Shown here: piece after piece, positions 55,549-64,000 of the stretch
How the letters are laid out: every line of letters begins with the position of its first letter
Position numbering within the stretch: the first letter of the stretch is position 1
DNA from: Terriglobus roseus
Lineage (GTDB): Bacteria > Acidobacteriota > Terriglobia > Terriglobales > Acidobacteriaceae
Reading direction: 5' to 3'
Assembly: GCF_900105625.1 (NCBI RefSeq)
Contig: NZ_FNSD01000001.1
Coordinates: 4,464,001-4,528,000, forward strand
DNA: 64,000 bases
Position numbers and translations under genes: made by a program
Notes under the pieces: model-generated
The model's input: only the letters and a program-made list of their open reading frames with translations
Told to the model about the DNA's origin: nothing
Database searches by the model: none

Positions 55549-56898
55549 CTACTCGGTGCCAGCGGCTTCGCGCGCGCGGGCGATCTCGTCCATACGCTGC
55601 GCCAGTTGCCGCTCGCGGCCCTGGTCTGTCGGGATGTAGTAACGACGGCCCCTGAGTTCGTCGGGCAGGCATTGCATCGCGGCGACCTTGCCCGGCAGGT
55701 CGTGCGCATACTGGTATTCCTTGCCGTAGCCAAGGTCCTTCATCAACCGGGTCGGGGCGTTGCGCAGATGCAGCGGGACCGGCTGCGCACCGGTTGCATT
55801 CACGTCTGCAGCGACGTCATTGAAGGCGACGTAAACTGCATTCGACTTAGGCGCCAGCGCCAGGTACACCACGGCTTGAGCCAGTGCTAACTCGCCCTCC
55901 GGTGAGCCAAGGAAGTGCATCGCCTGCTGTGCGGAGAGTGTCAGGTTCAAGGCCTCCGGTGCCGCAAGGCCAATGTCTTCGACGGCCATGCGAACGACCC
56001 GGCGAGCAATGTACATAGGGTCTTCGCCCGCGGCCAGCATGCGTCGGAGCCAGTAGATCGAAGCGTCCGCATCGGAGTTGCGAACGCTCTTGTGCAGCGC
56101 GCTGATCAGGTCGTAGTGCTGCTCGCCCTTTTTGTCGTAGAGCAGCGTGCGCTGCTGTAGCGCGTCGGCGACGGCCTCGCGCGTGAGCCTGGAGTCGCCA
56201 CGGCCGATCAGCAGGTGCGCCGTGGTTTCCAGTGCGTTCAGGGCGTAGCGCGCGTCGCCGTTGCTGAAGCTGGCGATACTCTCCAGGGCGCCCTCCGCCG
56301 CCTCAATTTGAGACGTCTCAATCCCACGCTCTTTATCGGTCAAAGCACGCCGCAGCAGAGCCACAATCTCTTCATCACCGATGGACTGGAGCACGTAAAC
56401 GCGGCACCGGGACAGCAACGCGGCATTCAGTTCAAACGACGGATTCTCCGTCGTCGCACCGATCAGCCGCAGAGCTCCGCGCTCGACGTAGGGCAGGAAG
56501 GCATCCTGTTGCGCCTTGTTGAAGCGATGGATCTCATCGACAAACAGGATGGTTCGCGAGCCGTGGGAGGCCGCGCGCTCCGCGTCGACCATCACCTGCT
56601 TGATCTCCTTGATGCCGCTGGTGACCGCACTGAACTCGATGAACGTCGCGCTGGTCGTCTTCGCGATGATCTTTGCGAGGGTCGTCTTGCCGGTCCCGGG
56701 TGGGCCCCAGAAGATCATAGAGCCGGGCTCCCCGCGCTCGATGGCCAGGCGCAGAGGTTTGCCCGGGCCGATCAGATGCTTCTGTCCTGCGAACTCGTCC
56801 AGGTTGCGGGGCCGCATGCGTTCCGGCAGCGGCACATCGCGCTGATCTTGTGGCTGTCTGGTCGTCTGCTGCGATTCGAAGTTGTCGAAGAGGCTCAT
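55549..56898 (-). CDS. rarA: Replication-associated recombination protein RarA (MgsA), 449 aa
   Basis: AAA+ clamp-loader-like ATPase acting at stalled forks. Walker A GPPGTGKTTLAKII, Walker B ILFVDEIHRFNKAQQDAFLPYVERG, sensor 1 ATTENPSFELNAALLSRCRV, then the MgsA C-terminal helical domain (GARYALNALE-like; APTRLMKDLGYGKEYQYAHDLPGKVAAMQCLPDELRGRRYYIPTDQGRE). Length normal. It overlaps the upstream SpoU methylase gene by 4 nt. Confidence 0.96.
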   Translation of the reverse strand: MSLFDNFESQQTTRQPQDQRDVPLPERMRPRNLDEFAGQKHLIGPGKPLRLAIERGEPGSMIFWGPPGTGKTTLAKIIAKTTSATFIEFSAVTSGIKEIKQVMVDAERAASHGSRTILFVDEIHRFNKAQQDAFLPYVERGALRLIGATTENPSFELNAALLSRCRVYVLQSIGDEEIVALLRRALTDKERGIETSQIEAAEGALESIASFSNGDARYALNALETTAHLLIGRGDSRLTREAVADALQQRTLLYDKKGEQHYDLISALHKSVRNSDADASIYWLRRMLAAGEDPMYIARRVVRMAVEDIGLAAPEALNLTLSAQQAMHFLGSPEGELALAQAVVYLALAPKSNAVYVAFNDVAADVNATGAQPVPLHLRNAPTRLMKDLGYGKEYQYAHDLPGKVAAMQCLPDELRGRRYYIPTDQGRERQLAQRMDEIARAREAAGTE

Positions 56899-57680
56899 CG
56901 TGTCGATCGATCTTTGAAGCGTCTCTGCTGTGATGCTTCATAGAGGAGCAGGGAACCCGCGACGGCGGCGTTCAGGCTCTCCGTGGGACCGATGGTAGCC
57001 AAAGTGACGCGTTCGTCGCAGACCTCCAGCAGCGCACCCGAGACTCCGGCTGCCTCATTGCCGACGATGATCACGGCCGTACCGTCGAAGCTGGTGACGT
57101 GAGCCAACTCCCCGTCGCGTGCGACCGCCGCGAATAGCCTGGCATCTACGGCCCGCAGAGAGAGCAGGAGATCGTTGTTCCAGCGAGGCAACGGCATGCG
57201 GAAGGCGGCACCAGCGGAGGCCCGCAGGCACTTGCCGTTCCACGGATCGACCGTGCCATCCCCGAGAGCCACAGCCGAGGCACCGAAGGCCTCGGCGGAG
57301 CGGATCAGCGTCCCCAGGTTGCCGGGGTCCTGGATGCCATCGGCCAGCAATACGAGATCGCCCGTCCGTGGCACATACGACTGGGCGGGCCGGTCGAGCA
57401 TAGCGGCGATCCCCTGGGCCTGTTCCGTCGCCGCGGCGCTGTCGAACGCCTCGCGCGAGAGCAGCAGGACTTCGCGTGCCGCGTCCTCAGGCAGTTGATC
57501 CAGTACGCCCGCCTGGTCGTCGCGAACATAGAGGGTCGTCAGCAGCAGGCCGCTGGCCACGGCCTCGCGCACCAGGTGAAAGCCCTCGATCCCAACCGTT
57601 TCGCCGCGCCTGGTCTGCAGTGCAGATCGCAGGGCACGCACGCGGGTATTCGTCTTGCTTGTAATCCGTTCCGGCATCAT
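56895..57680 (-). CDS. SpoU/TrmH-family rRNA or tRNA 2'-O-methyltransferase, 261 aa
   Basis: SPOUT fold. N-terminal substrate-binding part, then the three SPOUT motifs: LADGIQDPGNLGTLIRSAEAFGASAVALG (motif 1, N and R), AVIIVGNEAAGVS (motif 2) and IGPTESLNAAVAGSLLLYEA (motif 3, knot). Likely methylates ribose in 23S rRNA or tRNA. Its stop overlaps rarA by ATGA. Exact target unknown. Confidence 0.93.
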   Translation of the reverse strand: MMPERITSKTNTRVRALRSALQTRRGETVGIEGFHLVREAVASGLLLTTLYVRDDQAGVLDQLPEDAAREVLLLSREAFDSAAATEQAQGIAAMLDRPAQSYVPRTGDLVLLADGIQDPGNLGTLIRSAEAFGASAVALGDGTVDPWNGKCLRASAGAAFRMPLPRWNNDLLLSLRAVDARLFAAVARDGELAHVTSFDGTAVIIVGNEAAGVSGALLEVCDERVTLATIGPTESLNAAVAGSLLLYEASQQRRFKDRSTR

Positions 57681-57795
57681 GCGGATTCTACGTGGTTCCT
57701 TCGATCAACGAAGCATTGCCAATGTGCTACCGTGCTGTTTTGGGCGCTGCTTCGCTGGTATGGGAACCGCTTGACTGTTTGGCCTTGGAGAGTGC

Positions 57796-58437
57796 ATGTC
57801 GGCAGAGATGTTGCGGATGAACCCGGATGAGCCTGAAGCAGACCTGGTGCGGTATGTCGCCAGTTCGCTCGAAAGCGGTATGGTCGTCGCGATGCCGACT
57901 GACACCTTCTACGGTCTTGCCGTAGACCCGGTGAATCTGCGAGCCGTTGAGCAGATCTACGAATTGAAGACCCGAGCCAAACACAAGCCTTTGTCTCTGC
58001 TGATCGCCAACCTGTCGCAGGGGTACGAACTGGCGCGCGATATTGACACTGCATTTGACCGGCTGGCAGAGAAGTTCTGGCCCGGCCCTTTGACGATCAT
58101 CGTCAAGGCTGGATCGCGTCTGCCACTTCGTGTGACCGCGCATACGGGCAATGTTGCCTTGCGCGTTCCGGAGGCGCCTATCGCGCGTGCCGTTGTGGAA
58201 AAGCTCGGACTGCCCATCACGGCCACCTCCGCGAACCTTGCTGGCCATCCGGAGTGCACGCACGCTCGCTGCGTGCGCGAGCAGCTTGGCGACCGGATCC
58301 CGTTGATCGTCGACGGTGGACCAACGGCGCGGACCGTTCCAACGACGATCGTGGACCTTAGCGGTGGCGGCAACTCGTGGATGATCCTGCGCGAAGGGGC
58401 CATTCCAACCCACGAGATCGCTTTGGCACTTCAGTAG
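57796..58437 (+). CDS. L-threonylcarbamoyladenylate synthase (TsaC/Sua5-type), 213 aa
   Basis: Makes the TC-AMP intermediate for t6A37 in tRNAs that read ANN codons. Motifs: VVAMPTDTFYGLAVDPVNLRAVEQIYELKTRAKHKPLSLLIANL (substrate binding), FWPGPLTIIVKA, VALRVPEAPIARAVVEKLGLPITATSANLAG. Length is that of TsaC, without the Sua5 C-terminal domain. ATG 57796, 115 bp from divergent SpoU gene. Confidence 0.93.
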   Translation: MSAEMLRMNPDEPEADLVRYVASSLESGMVVAMPTDTFYGLAVDPVNLRAVEQIYELKTRAKHKPLSLLIANLSQGYELARDIDTAFDRLAEKFWPGPLTIIVKAGSRLPLRVTAHTGNVALRVPEAPIARAVVEKLGLPITATSANLAGHPECTHARCVREQLGDRIPLIVDGGPTARTVPTTIVDLSGGGNSWMILREGAIPTHEIALALQ

Positions 58438-58476
58438 ACGGGCAGTCGTTCAACGAAAGAACCGGGCGCAAACCTT

Positions 58477-59142
58477 ATGGCAGCAAGATCGCGAAAACGG
58501 CGAAGCAGGGAGGGACATCCGTTCCGAACGCTTTTTGTCGTTCTTGTGCTGGTTGCCGGCGTGTGGTTTGCCAGTCTGTATTTGCGCATCGACCGCGTAG
58601 CCAGGGAGGACCAGGCGCAGCCGTCGGACGCTATTGCCGTCTTCGGGGCCGCACAGTATGTTGGGCACCCGTCTCCTGTCTTCCACGCACGGCTGGATAA
58701 GGTGGTGTCGCTCTACCGGCGCGACATGGCGCCGGTGATCATCACGCTCGGAGGCTCTGCGGACGGGCGTAGCGGGCAGACGGAGGGTGGCGTCGGGCGA
58801 GATTATCTGCTGGCTCAGGGCGTGCCCTACGACAGCATCATTGCAGAGACGGAATCGATCAGTACGGAGCAGCAGGCCGAAATACTCTCCGACATCGCGC
58901 GGCAGCGCGGATGGAAGCGGGTGATCGTCGTCAGTGACGGGACGCACCTCTTCCGGATTCGAGCACTCTGCCGGCGGCAGGGGCTGAATGTTCTGACATC
59001 ACCGCGCGCGCCGTTCGGTAACCTGTCCGGGTGGGGTCATTTCCAGCGGGTAGCCCACGAGATGTTGAGCTACACGTTTCTCCGCATGCATGTTGAGGCG
59101 GGATGGGCTAAGCGCTGGATGGAAGGCAAGGAAGAGTTGTAA
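58477..59142 (+). CDS. YdcF-like (DUF218) membrane-anchored protein, 221 aa
   Basis: A single N-terminal helix (FRTLFVVLVLVAGVWFASLYL) then the DUF218 domain: SDAIAVFGAAQYVGHPSPVFHARLDKVVSLYR, VIITLGGSADGRSGQTEGGVGRDYLLAQGVP, STEQQAEILSDIARQRGWKRVIVVSDGTHLFRIRALCRRQG. The family includes SanA-like and ElyC-like envelope proteins affecting peptidoglycan and colicin or vancomycin tolerance. ATG 58477. Function here unknown. Confidence 0.88.
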   Translation: MAARSRKRRSREGHPFRTLFVVLVLVAGVWFASLYLRIDRVAREDQAQPSDAIAVFGAAQYVGHPSPVFHARLDKVVSLYRRDMAPVIITLGGSADGRSGQTEGGVGRDYLLAQGVPYDSIIAETESISTEQQAEILSDIARQRGWKRVIVVSDGTHLFRIRALCRRQGLNVLTSPRAPFGNLSGWGHFQRVAHEMLSYTFLRMHVEAGWAKRWMEGKEEL

Positions 59143-59334
59143 AGCGCTTCGCGTAGTCTCAAGAAAAAGCGGTCGTACTTTCTTCAAAGGCGGCGTTGCG
59201 CCGTCTACCGAGAGGGAAGTCTATGCCAGCATCTTCCAAGGTGCCGGCAATCTCCTTCGTTCCGTTACAATGATGCTTGGTGGGGCCCAGTGCTCCCAGT
59301 GCAGGAGCAGCTTTTGTTCTCAGTTCCACGTCAG

Positions 59335-60648
59335 ATGTCTCGCGCGTCAGCCCTCACCCTGGGTTCGGCTGCGGCGGTATTTTTTCTTGCCGGTTGCGGC
59401 AACAACTATCGGCCGGTGGTCAGCGCCATCAATCCGGTTGGGCCGTCCAGTCAGCCCACGGTCTATGCGACCGCTCTGTCTGATCCGGGCAATGGAAAGA
59501 ACGGCCTGATCACGGTGGTGGACGTTTTCGGTGAGACCAACATCGCGAATGCCTCGGTGGCTCCATTGCCGTCCTACCTGGGGGTTGATCCTCTGGGCGA
59601 GGCCTACGTCCTGCACTCCAACAGCGTTCTCGTCGACTCGTTCACGAGCGCTTCCGGGCTGATGACGAATGCCGTTCGTCAATCGTCGCTCGCGGCAGGT
59701 GCGGCTCCCACGCAGGTCAATCCTGGATCGGGCAGTGGTGCAATCTACATCACTGAGCCCGGGCTGAGCCAGGTCTCCGTACTGACAGGCGGCGCTCCTC
59801 CCACAGCACGGCAGGATTTGCCGGTACCAGCGAACCCGGTCTACACCGTGGGCTTGTCGAGCTCGCAGCGTGTCTACACGCTTAGCCAGGGTGCCACTCC
59901 AGGAACTTCCGTCGGCACTGCCACGGCGATTGAGAACGGCACGAACAACGTCATTTCAGCCAGCATCCCAGTCGGTATTAGCCCGATCTACGGCATCATG
60001 ACGGCAGACAGCCGCCGGGCGTTCGTCGTCAACAAGGGCAACGGCACTGGAAATGGAACGGTCACCGTCATCAATGTGCAGGGGAATGTTCTCGACCGCA
60101 CGGTCAACGTGGGCGTGAATCCGATTTGGGCTGATCTGGCTCCGGCAGTGAACGAGATTGCCGTGCTCAACGCCGGCACCGGCACCACGCCCGGTTCTCT
60201 CAGCATCATCAACGTCGCGCTCTGCTCGCAAATCGCCTTGACCGGTAACACGGCGTGCGATGCGACCAACCCCACGGACGCCGCCAACTTTGGCACGGTT
60301 CTGGCTACCGTGCCAGTTGGAGTTGGCCCCGTGCAGGTCGCCGTTCTACAGGATCTGAGCAAGGCCTATGTGGCCAACGCTACGGACGGAACGGTTACGG
60401 TGGTAGATATGAACAGTATGGTGGCTACCAAGACCATCACCTTGCCAAAGCAGGCTGATGCTCAGGGAAACCTCACCATCCCTTCGAACCTGAACTGGAT
60501 TGGCGCGGTGGCGGGAGATCCGACGGGCAAGGTGCTGGTGACAGCGAAGAACTCCCAGAGCCTGTACATCATCCGGACGGACACGGATGTGCTCTCAACG
60601 TCCATTCCGCTGCAGGGGTATGGAGTCTCGGTGCGTATCGCTCAGTAG
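59335..60648 (+). CDS. Lipoprotein with YVTN/YncE-like beta-propeller, 437 aa
   Basis: Begins MSRASALTLGSAAAVFFLAG followed by C, a lipobox, so it should be lipidated. The rest is a seven-bladed propeller-like repeat of about 45 residues with GLITVVDVFGETN, VTVINVQGNVLDRTVNVGVNPIW, LSIINVALCSQ and TVTVVDMNSMVATKTITLP blades. Such proteins are common in Terriglobia. Role unknown, possibly scaffold or sensing. Start chosen by the lipobox distance; a longer GTG-start frame is possible. Confidence 0.85.
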   Translation: MSRASALTLGSAAAVFFLAGCGNNYRPVVSAINPVGPSSQPTVYATALSDPGNGKNGLITVVDVFGETNIANASVAPLPSYLGVDPLGEAYVLHSNSVLVDSFTSASGLMTNAVRQSSLAAGAAPTQVNPGSGSGAIYITEPGLSQVSVLTGGAPPTARQDLPVPANPVYTVGLSSSQRVYTLSQGATPGTSVGTATAIENGTNNVISASIPVGISPIYGIMTADSRRAFVVNKGNGTGNGTVTVINVQGNVLDRTVNVGVNPIWADLAPAVNEIAVLNAGTGTTPGSLSIINVALCSQIALTGNTACDATNPTDAANFGTVLATVPVGVGPVQVAVLQDLSKAYVANATDGTVTVVDMNSMVATKTITLPKQADAQGNLTIPSNLNWIGAVAGDPTGKVLVTAKNSQSLYIIRTDTDVLSTSIPLQGYGVSVRIAQ

Positions 60649-60675
60649 GCTATTCAATCGATGAAGGAACACAAG

Positions 60676-60703
60676 AAGGGGAGCCGTCACGGCTCCCCCT
60701 TTT
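60676..60703. terminator. Bidirectional terminator
   Basis: Stem GGGGAGCC (60678-60685), loop GTCAC, GGCTCCCC (60691-60698) with an AAG/CTTTT extension. It lies between the propeller gene and the convergent anti-sigma gene. Confidence 0.85.
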
Positions 60704-60731
60704 GCGTCTGGACGTTGCTTTGTGGGGCGCG

Positions 60732-61673
60732 CTAGGAACCGATCATCAGGATCGGTAGCGTCGGTGTCTGCGAACCACCATCATCTTCCATAGTCACGCC
60801 GAAGGTGCTGGCGAGCACGCCCTTGGGCAGTTGCGGCAGGATCACACTGGCGTAGCCACGTTCGTCCGGCTTGAAGGTGCCGGCAGGGATGGGCTGACGA
60901 CCCTCTCCTACGGGGATCAGCCAGAGCTCATAGGTCTTCTCGGGCGGTAGCTGTTCCATGTTGCTGCCCTGGAAGACGAGAGATCCGCTCTCAGCCAGGT
61001 AGGTGACCCGCGCGGATGGGATCGGCTGCGAGTTCTGCTTGGTCAATTGGAAGCGTTGCGCCGCGCCGGAACGCAGTGTTTCCAATACCTGTTGCGCCTT
61101 TGCAGAGTTCGTTGTGGCACGCACGACGCTGGCGTTTGCGAAGGCGACCTTGTCCTGCAAATCCTGGGACCGGTGATACAGGTCAAAAGTGCTGACAGCC
61201 AGACCAGCGGCCACGGCCCACCCTGCCCATGGCATCATCACGGCAAAGATGTTGCGTCGCGGCGCCTCTTCGTCTTCAGCGTAAGAGCGCATCGGCAGAG
61301 GTGCGTCGTGGGAGGGTTTGCTGCTGTCGGCCTGAAGCGGTTTCCGATCGAGGACGCTCGTCGACGATTCCGAGACGTGTGGCGCGTCTGCCGCGGCTGG
61401 CGCCTGGCTGGCGCGGTTGATCAGCGTGGGAGCAGGCGCAGCCTTCTTCTCTCGCGCCACTTCCTTCAACAGGCGCTGGCGAGCCAGCGCTGGGGGTGCG
61501 ACCGACTCAGCGGACAGGGCGAGCAGCGCAAGATCGCCGCGCACGTTGGCAAGTTCTGCGCGCGCTTCAGGCGACTGCAGCAGGAAGTTCTCAAGGCGTG
61601 TCTGCTCCTCCGGCTCCAGGAGCTGCATCGCGTAGAGATAAAGATCTTCGGCTGTAACCGGCTGGTTGCTCAC
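60732..61673 (-). CDS. Anti-sigma factor, RskA-like, 313 aa
   Basis: N-terminal ~70 residues (EDLYLYAMQLLEPEEQTRLENFLLQSPEARAELANVRGDL) resemble an anti-sigma helical domain, but the ZAS HxxxCxxC zinc motif is absent. An Ala/Pro/Ser-rich linker follows, then one membrane helix near residue 150 (NIFAVMMPWAGWAVAAGLAVSTFDLYH) and a C-terminal periplasmic RskA-type domain (YELWLIPVGEGRQPIPAGTFKPDERGYASV). Overlaps the sigma gene by 4 nt. Likely a membrane-held anti-sigma, cut to release the sigma. Confidence 0.85.
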   Translation of the reverse strand: MSNQPVTAEDLYLYAMQLLEPEEQTRLENFLLQSPEARAELANVRGDLALLALSAESVAPPALARQRLLKEVAREKKAAPAPTLINRASQAPAAADAPHVSESSTSVLDRKPLQADSSKPSHDAPLPMRSYAEDEEAPRRNIFAVMMPWAGWAVAAGLAVSTFDLYHRSQDLQDKVAFANASVVRATTNSAKAQQVLETLRSGAAQRFQLTKQNSQPIPSARVTYLAESGSLVFQGSNMEQLPPEKTYELWLIPVGEGRQPIPAGTFKPDERGYASVILPQLPKGVLASTFGVTMEDDGGSQTPTLPILMIGS

Positions 61674-62293
61674 GCGTGCATCGCCTTTCTGAGAACCAGC
61701 AGAGCGGTGCGAATCCGCGTCTTCACCGTGCCCAGAGGGTCACCGGTAAGCTCTGCAATCTCCGAATGTGTCAGGCCATCAAAGAAGGCCATCTCGATTA
61801 CCTTGCGCTGTTCCACGGGCAGCCCGATGATGACACCACGTGCGCGTTCCATCATCACGGTGCGCTCAGAGTCATCAGCGAGGTTAAAAGGCGAAGCAAG
61901 CACAACGTCCTCTACGGAATCAGACGGCTTGCGACGGCGTAGAGCATCGATGGAGCGATTGCGGGCAACGACCGAAAGCCATCCACCGAGCGATCCTCGG
62001 GTGGAGACAAAGCTTTCGGGTTTGCGCCAGATCTGCATAAATATGTCTTGCAACACGTCCTCGGCTGCAGCCGGATCACGCAAGACACGGAGCGCGACCG
62101 AGTACACAACCCTGCTGTAGCGGTCGAAGATGGTCGCCATTGCGCCCTCGTCACCCCGCTGGATGGCACGGAGCAGAAGACCGTCATCACTCGATGGGGC
62201 CATCTCGCTCTCTCTAACGAAAGAACGCGCAAACGGCTCCTGTGGATTGGGCCGCGGCGTGATGTCACCGAATGGGGAGTCGGAAGGAGGCAT
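61670..62293 (-). CDS. ECF RNA polymerase sigma factor (SigK-like), 207 aa
   Basis: Group IV sigma70. Region 2: RYSRVVYSVALRVLRDPAAAEDVLQDIFMQIWRKPESF; region 4: LPVEQRKVIEMAFFDGLTHSEIAELTGDPLGTVKTRIRTAL. The start is uncertain: ATG 62293 is used; ATG 62203 would remove a polar 30-residue N-terminal extension. A long minus frame extends farther, but its upstream part is implausible. Coupled with the downstream anti-sigma gene. Confidence 0.93.
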   Translation of the reverse strand: MPPSDSPFGDITPRPNPQEPFARSFVRESEMAPSSDDGLLLRAIQRGDEGAMATIFDRYSRVVYSVALRVLRDPAAAEDVLQDIFMQIWRKPESFVSTRGSLGGWLSVVARNRSIDALRRRKPSDSVEDVVLASPFNLADDSERTVMMERARGVIIGLPVEQRKVIEMAFFDGLTHSEIAELTGDPLGTVKTRIRTALLVLRKAMHA

Positions 62294-62435
62294 ATTTGTT
62301 GACAGTGTGAATCGTTGTGTTCGCAGTGCACGGCCTGATCTTTCAAACAGGACTTGTGCCTCGCAAACCTCCCGATGAGTGTAACGCGCATTCCGAAATG
62401 TTGGGCATTTGAGAGGATGGAAAGAGGCGGGGTAC

Positions 62436-63239
62436 ATGGCTAAGCAACGGTTGGACAAAGTAATGGTGGAGCGTGGCATGGTGCCCTCGCGGGAGCGCGC
62501 GACAGGGCTGATTCTCGCGGGCCGTGTTCTTGTCGCCGAACAGAAGCTGACCAAGGCCGGTGCCGCTGTGGATGGAGATGTTGCCATTCGCATCCTCGGG
62601 GAAGGCATGCCCTTCGTCAGTCGCGGTGGCCTGAAGCTGCGCGGCGCACTGGATCGTTGGGATATCGATCTGCGAGGTCGGCTCTGCGTGGATATTGGTG
62701 CATCCACCGGCGGATTTACAGACTGTATGCTGCAGGCCGGCGCAGCCGCGGTGCTGGCGGTCGATACCGGTTACGGGCAGATGCATATGTCCATGCGCAA
62801 TGATGCGCGCGTCGGCCTGATGGAGCGCACAAATGCGCGTCTGCTGGAGCCGGGCGTGCTCCTCACGCAGTCTTCCGCACTGGCCCAGTCGGCCACTCCT
62901 GCATTGGCCCCTGATGTGGCACCGAGCTTTTTTGCAATGGATGTCTCCTTTATATCTGCAACGCTGGTGGTGCCGGCTGTGGTGCGTTCCCTTGCTCCTG
63001 CAGAACAGCAGTGGCGGGGCGAGGCCGTGACGCTGGTGAAACCGCAGTTTGAAGCTGGCCGCGAGTGGGTGGGCAAGGGAGGCATTGTGCGCGATCCGGC
63101 TGCGTACGAGATTGCGATTGATCGCGTCCGAGGCGCGGTTGCTGAGGCGGGTGGAGTAACGGTCGATGTCACGGACTCGCCGATCACCGGCGCGGAAGGC
63201 AATCGTGAGTTTCTGCTCTATGCCCGATTCGGCGGCTGA
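62436..63239 (+). CDS. tlyA: TlyA-family rRNA methyltransferase / hemolysin A, 267 aa
   Basis: An N-terminal S4 RNA-binding domain (KQRLDKVMVERGMVPSRERATGLILAGRVLVAEQKLTKAGAAV) and a FtsJ-type methyltransferase domain with VSRGGLKLRGALDRW, VDIGASTGGFTDCMLQAG (SAM motif I), FFAMDVSFIS, LVKPQFEAGREWVGKGGIVRDP. Matches TlyA, which 2'-O-methylates 16S and 23S rRNA cytidines; the tetrad K-D-K-E is plausible. Length normal. nadK follows after 19 bp. Confidence 0.93.
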   Translation: MAKQRLDKVMVERGMVPSRERATGLILAGRVLVAEQKLTKAGAAVDGDVAIRILGEGMPFVSRGGLKLRGALDRWDIDLRGRLCVDIGASTGGFTDCMLQAGAAAVLAVDTGYGQMHMSMRNDARVGLMERTNARLLEPGVLLTQSSALAQSATPALAPDVAPSFFAMDVSFISATLVVPAVVRSLAPAEQQWRGEAVTLVKPQFEAGREWVGKGGIVRDPAAYEIAIDRVRGAVAEAGGVTVDVTDSPITGAEGNREFLLYARFGG

Positions 63240-63258
63240 GAGAAGTACACTTGTGCCT

Positions 63259-64000
63259 ATGCCGCACGTTGCAATCATCTCCAAGCCGCAGAAGCCGGAG
63301 TTAGTCGATCTGCTTCCAGAGCTTGTGAATTGGCTTGAAAGCCATAACTACACCCCGGCCCTGGACGAAACCAGCGCGGAGTACATGGGCCAAAAGGGAC
63401 TTGCCCGGGATGATATGCCCAAGCTGTGCCCGGAACTGGTGATCGTTCTCGGAGGCGACGGCACACTGCTCTCTGCTGCGCGTTCTTTTGCGCGCACGGA
63501 TACGCCGATTCTCAGCGCTAATCTTGGTTCGTTAGGTTTCCTTACGGAAGTTCCTCTGTCCGAGCTGTATCAGACGCTCGACGCCTGGCGCGAAGGTTCG
63601 TGCAAGGTGGATCAGCGTGGCATGATGCACGCTGAACTGGTTCGCGATGGCGCAGTTTACAAGGAATGGGACGCGCTGAACGACGTCGTCATCGCAAAGG
63701 GCGCAATCGCGCGCATGGGTGACTACATCATCGAGCTTGGTGGCCAACTGGTCGCGCGCTTTCGCGCCGATGGCATCATCGTCTCGACCCCGACAGGCTC
63801 CACGGCCTACAACCTCGCGGCCAATGGCCCCATCGTGATGGGAAGCGTGAACGCCATGATCGTCACACCCATCTGTCCGCACCTGCTGACGCTGCGGCCG
63901 ATCGTTGTGCCGGGCGACACGGAAGTGCGCGTTTGTGTGGAAGGCATCGCCGATCAAACGTACCTGACGGTCGATGGCCAGGAGGCAGTCGAATTGAAGT
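63259..64000 (+). CDS. nadK: NAD kinase, partial at window edge
   Basis: Phosphorylates NAD to NADP. GGDGT at residues 65-69 (IVLGGDGTLLSAARSFA), then LGSLGFLTEVP, ALNDVVIAKG (NE/D region), DGIIVSTPTGSTAYNLAANGPIV and TPICPHLLTLRPIVVPGD. The first 247 residues are present; only the last part is missing (usual length about 290 aa). Start ATG 63259. Confidence 0.95.
   Translation, partial: MPHVAIISKPQKPELVDLLPELVNWLESHNYTPALDETSAEYMGQKGLARDDMPKLCPELVIVLGGDGTLLSAARSFARTDTPILSANLGSLGFLTEVPLSELYQTLDAWREGSCKVDQRGMMHAELVRDGAVYKEWDALNDVVIAKGAIARMGDYIIELGGQLVARFRADGIIVSTPTGSTAYNLAANGPIVMGSVNAMIVTPICPHLLTLRPIVVPGDTEVRVCVEGIADQTYLTVDGQEAVELK

Overview
This 64 kb window looks like a chromosomal segment of an Acidobacteriota member, most likely class Terriglobia (Terriglobus / Granulicella / Edaphobacter type). 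That is an inference from GC-rich coding DNA, the families present (acidobacterial-style Complex I, Uma2 nuclease, DinB proteins, secreted proteins with Ala/Pro-rich tails, MoaD/propeller pair) and gene order; no rRNA or tRNA marker was seen. Nearly all of it is ordinary, tightly packed chromosome. I saw no IS element, phage, CRISPR array or integrase.

Layout. 1-5.7 kb: 5' end of uvrA, a 59-aa membrane protein, two secreted proteins of unknown role, a nitroreductase, an alpha/beta hydrolase and ubiX. 5.7-9.6 kb: lysS with unusual insertions, divergent from a short Fo cluster (atpZ-like, atpI-like, atpB, atpE) closed by a strong terminator. 9.7-26.3 kb: a PAP2 phosphatase and the minus-strand Complex I genes in two transcripts: nuoA-C-D (ending at a hairpin near 24.0 kb) and a 99-aa gene followed by nuoE-F-G-H-J-K-L-M-N. 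nuoB and nuoI are absent. A VOC protein (plus strand), an RraB-like protein and a Uma2 nuclease lie between the two halves.

26.3-34.4 kb: VOC protein, a beta-propeller/MoaD-like pair, prepilin peptidase beside a 2 x 31 bp tandem repeat, two very small genes, thiG behind a structured leader with a terminator, two membrane glycosyltransferases (GT87; GT2-GtrA) and an IclR regulator. 34.6-46.7 kb: a glucose-6-phosphate isomerase of the Tal-Pgi type, a peroxiredoxin-like protein, secreted dienelactone hydrolase, VIT-family membrane protein, ffh, DinB, DUF3311, mazG with a GNAT/N-acylamino-acid-racemase pair, bactofilin with a methyltransferase-like protein, and a small basic H1-like protein. 46.8-64 kb: APC transporter, a 57-aa membrane protein, lnt, prfB with its programmed +1 frameshift, DinB, CoA-binding protein, a DsbD-like protein, rarA with a SpoU methylase, tsaC, a YdcF-like protein, a lipoprotein beta-propeller, an ECF sigma/anti-sigma pair, tlyA and the 5' part of nadK.

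Working together: the Fo and nuo genes are respiratory; lnt, prepilin peptidase, ffh, the DsbD-like protein and the glycosyltransferases serve the envelope; prfB, lysS, tsaC, tlyA and the SpoU protein serve translation. No large new multi-gene system is evident. The most interesting points are the nuo cluster without nuoB/nuoI, the LysRS insertions, the thiG leader, the propeller/MoaD pair, the tandem repeat and back-to-back hairpins near 1 kb.
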